From assembly GCA_023701075.1 (NCBI GenBank), contig JAMPXQ010000077.1:1-6698 (forward strand): 6,698 nt of DNA, given 5' to 3'. Of the stretch, positions 6,183 to 6,698 are shown in pieces. The position numbers and the translations under genes are program-made. Every line of letters begins with the position of its first letter. Within the stretch, counting starts at the first letter, position 1. The notes beneath the pieces are model-generated. The model was given only the letters and a program-made list of their open reading frames with translations. It was not told the DNA's origin and searched no databases. Origin of the DNA: Candidatus Woesearchaeota archaeon. Its GTDB lineage: Archaea; Nanobdellota; Nanobdellia; Woesearchaeales; GW2011-AR15.

Positions 6183-6203
6183 CCAGGGATATATCCATAT
6201 CGG

Positions 6204-6698
6204 ATGGATTTTGACGGTTTAGGGAAGCTCTTAAGGACAAATAGTGTGGTTATCACACCTGCAAAAGTGATAAAGACATATCATGAGTTTGCACCGACAA
6301 TGCTTTGGGGGATATTGGAGAGAAAGCCCTATCGTCGGGCGCGTGAGCGATATGAGCGGGAAAAAGAGCTCATTCCGGCGTTATATGAATCAGGCTTGAA
6401 TGTCCCGCAGTTGATAAGCTATGACGATAAGGGATTGATGATAGTTATGAAAACCTTGGACTTGACAGACCTAGTTGAAGTCTTCCAGGACCAAAGAGTG
6501 CATAAGGATGACAAGCTGTCTCTGTTTAGTGAGGCATTAATGCAGCTTTATGGCATACATAATAGTGGCTATACGCATGGAGACCCGTATCTGAAGAATT
6601 TTTTTAAGGTTGAAAACAGAAGAGAGAGAGGTAATGTATATACCTGCGATTTTGAATATGAGCGAAAATCTCCAGATAATCAAGTGATGGATATGATG
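6204..6698 (+). CDS. atypical protein-kinase-fold protein, N-terminal 165 residues (runs off window)
   Basis: An open frame from the ATG at 6204 stays open for exactly 165 codons to the window end, so the gene is partial only because of the window. Catalytic-loop and metal-site motifs of atypical kinases are visible: YTHGDPYLKNFF (123-134), with H125, D127 and N132 matching the HGDxxxxN loop of Bud32, RIO and lipopolysaccharide-kinase-like proteins; and CDFEYE (148-153), with D149 matching the DFG Asp. Ahead of these, a charged helix RARERYEREKELIPAL (45-60) resembles helix C with its conserved Glu, followed by VPQLISYDDKGLMIVMKTLD, the strand-and-hinge region. The ATP-anchoring Lys is probably K21 or K24; no clear glycine-rich loop is seen. 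It is divergent from the glpX operon. The target (protein, lipid/sugar or small molecule) cannot be told. Confident about the fold, low on function. Confidence 0.82.
   Translation, partial: MDFDGLGKLLRTNSVVITPAKVIKTYHEFAPTMLWGILERKPYRRARERYEREKELIPALYESGLNVPQLISYDDKGLMIVMKTLDLTDLVEVFQDQRVHKDDKLSLFSEALMQLYGIHNSGYTHGDPYLKNFFKVENRRERGNVYTCDFEYERKSPDNQVMDMM

Noticed and set aside
1..6698. CRISPR arrays, tRNA genes, insertion sequence ends or transposase remnants
   Set aside because: No regularly spaced repeats, no tRNA-like arm pattern, and no transposase motifs or terminal inverted repeats were found on reading both strands.

Overview
The window looks like a piece of an archaeal chromosome, probably from a small-genome DPANN-type lineage (Woesearchaeota/Pacearchaeota-like), though this placement is inference. 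Three genes that open a transcription unit have an AT-rich TATA-like element about 25 bases before their start codon with no Shine-Dalgarno site, as in archaeal leaderless transcripts. The genes of the one operon use GAGG/GGTGG ribosome sites. The class I DhnA-type aldolase also fits archaea. No tRNA, rRNA, CRISPR array, insertion sequence or origin was seen.

Layout. At 10-507 (minus) is a Nudix hydrolase. A short divergent promoter region (508-591) holds an imperfect palindrome. At 592-3288 (plus) is an 898-residue protein. About 660 N-terminal residues are unrecognised, followed by a C-terminal STAND/NB-ARC-like NTPase core and winged helix whose catalytic residues are mostly replaced. Its DNA is visibly more AT-rich than its neighbours.

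It converges, with a 4-base gap, on a four-gene minus-strand operon read from about 6100 down to 3293: class II fructose-1,6-bisphosphatase (glpX-type), class I fructose-bisphosphate aldolase, a histidine-rich protein with a Cys cluster, and lipoprotein signal peptidase II (lspA). Spacing is 12 bases, then a 4-base ATGA overlap, then a 47-base overlap, so the four are very likely cotranscribed and translationally coupled. The first two catalyse adjacent steps of gluconeogenesis: triose phosphates to fructose-1,6-bisphosphate, then to fructose-6-phosphate. The last two are not obviously related to that pathway.

Divergent from the operon, and cut by the window end, is the N-terminal part of an atypical protein-kinase-fold protein (6204-6698, plus).

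The best candidate for something undescribed is the 898-residue protein: a pseudo-NTPase STAND core at the extreme C-terminus, a large novel N-terminal region, distinct base composition and its own leaderless promoter. The His-rich/LspA pair inside a gluconeogenesis operon is the second.
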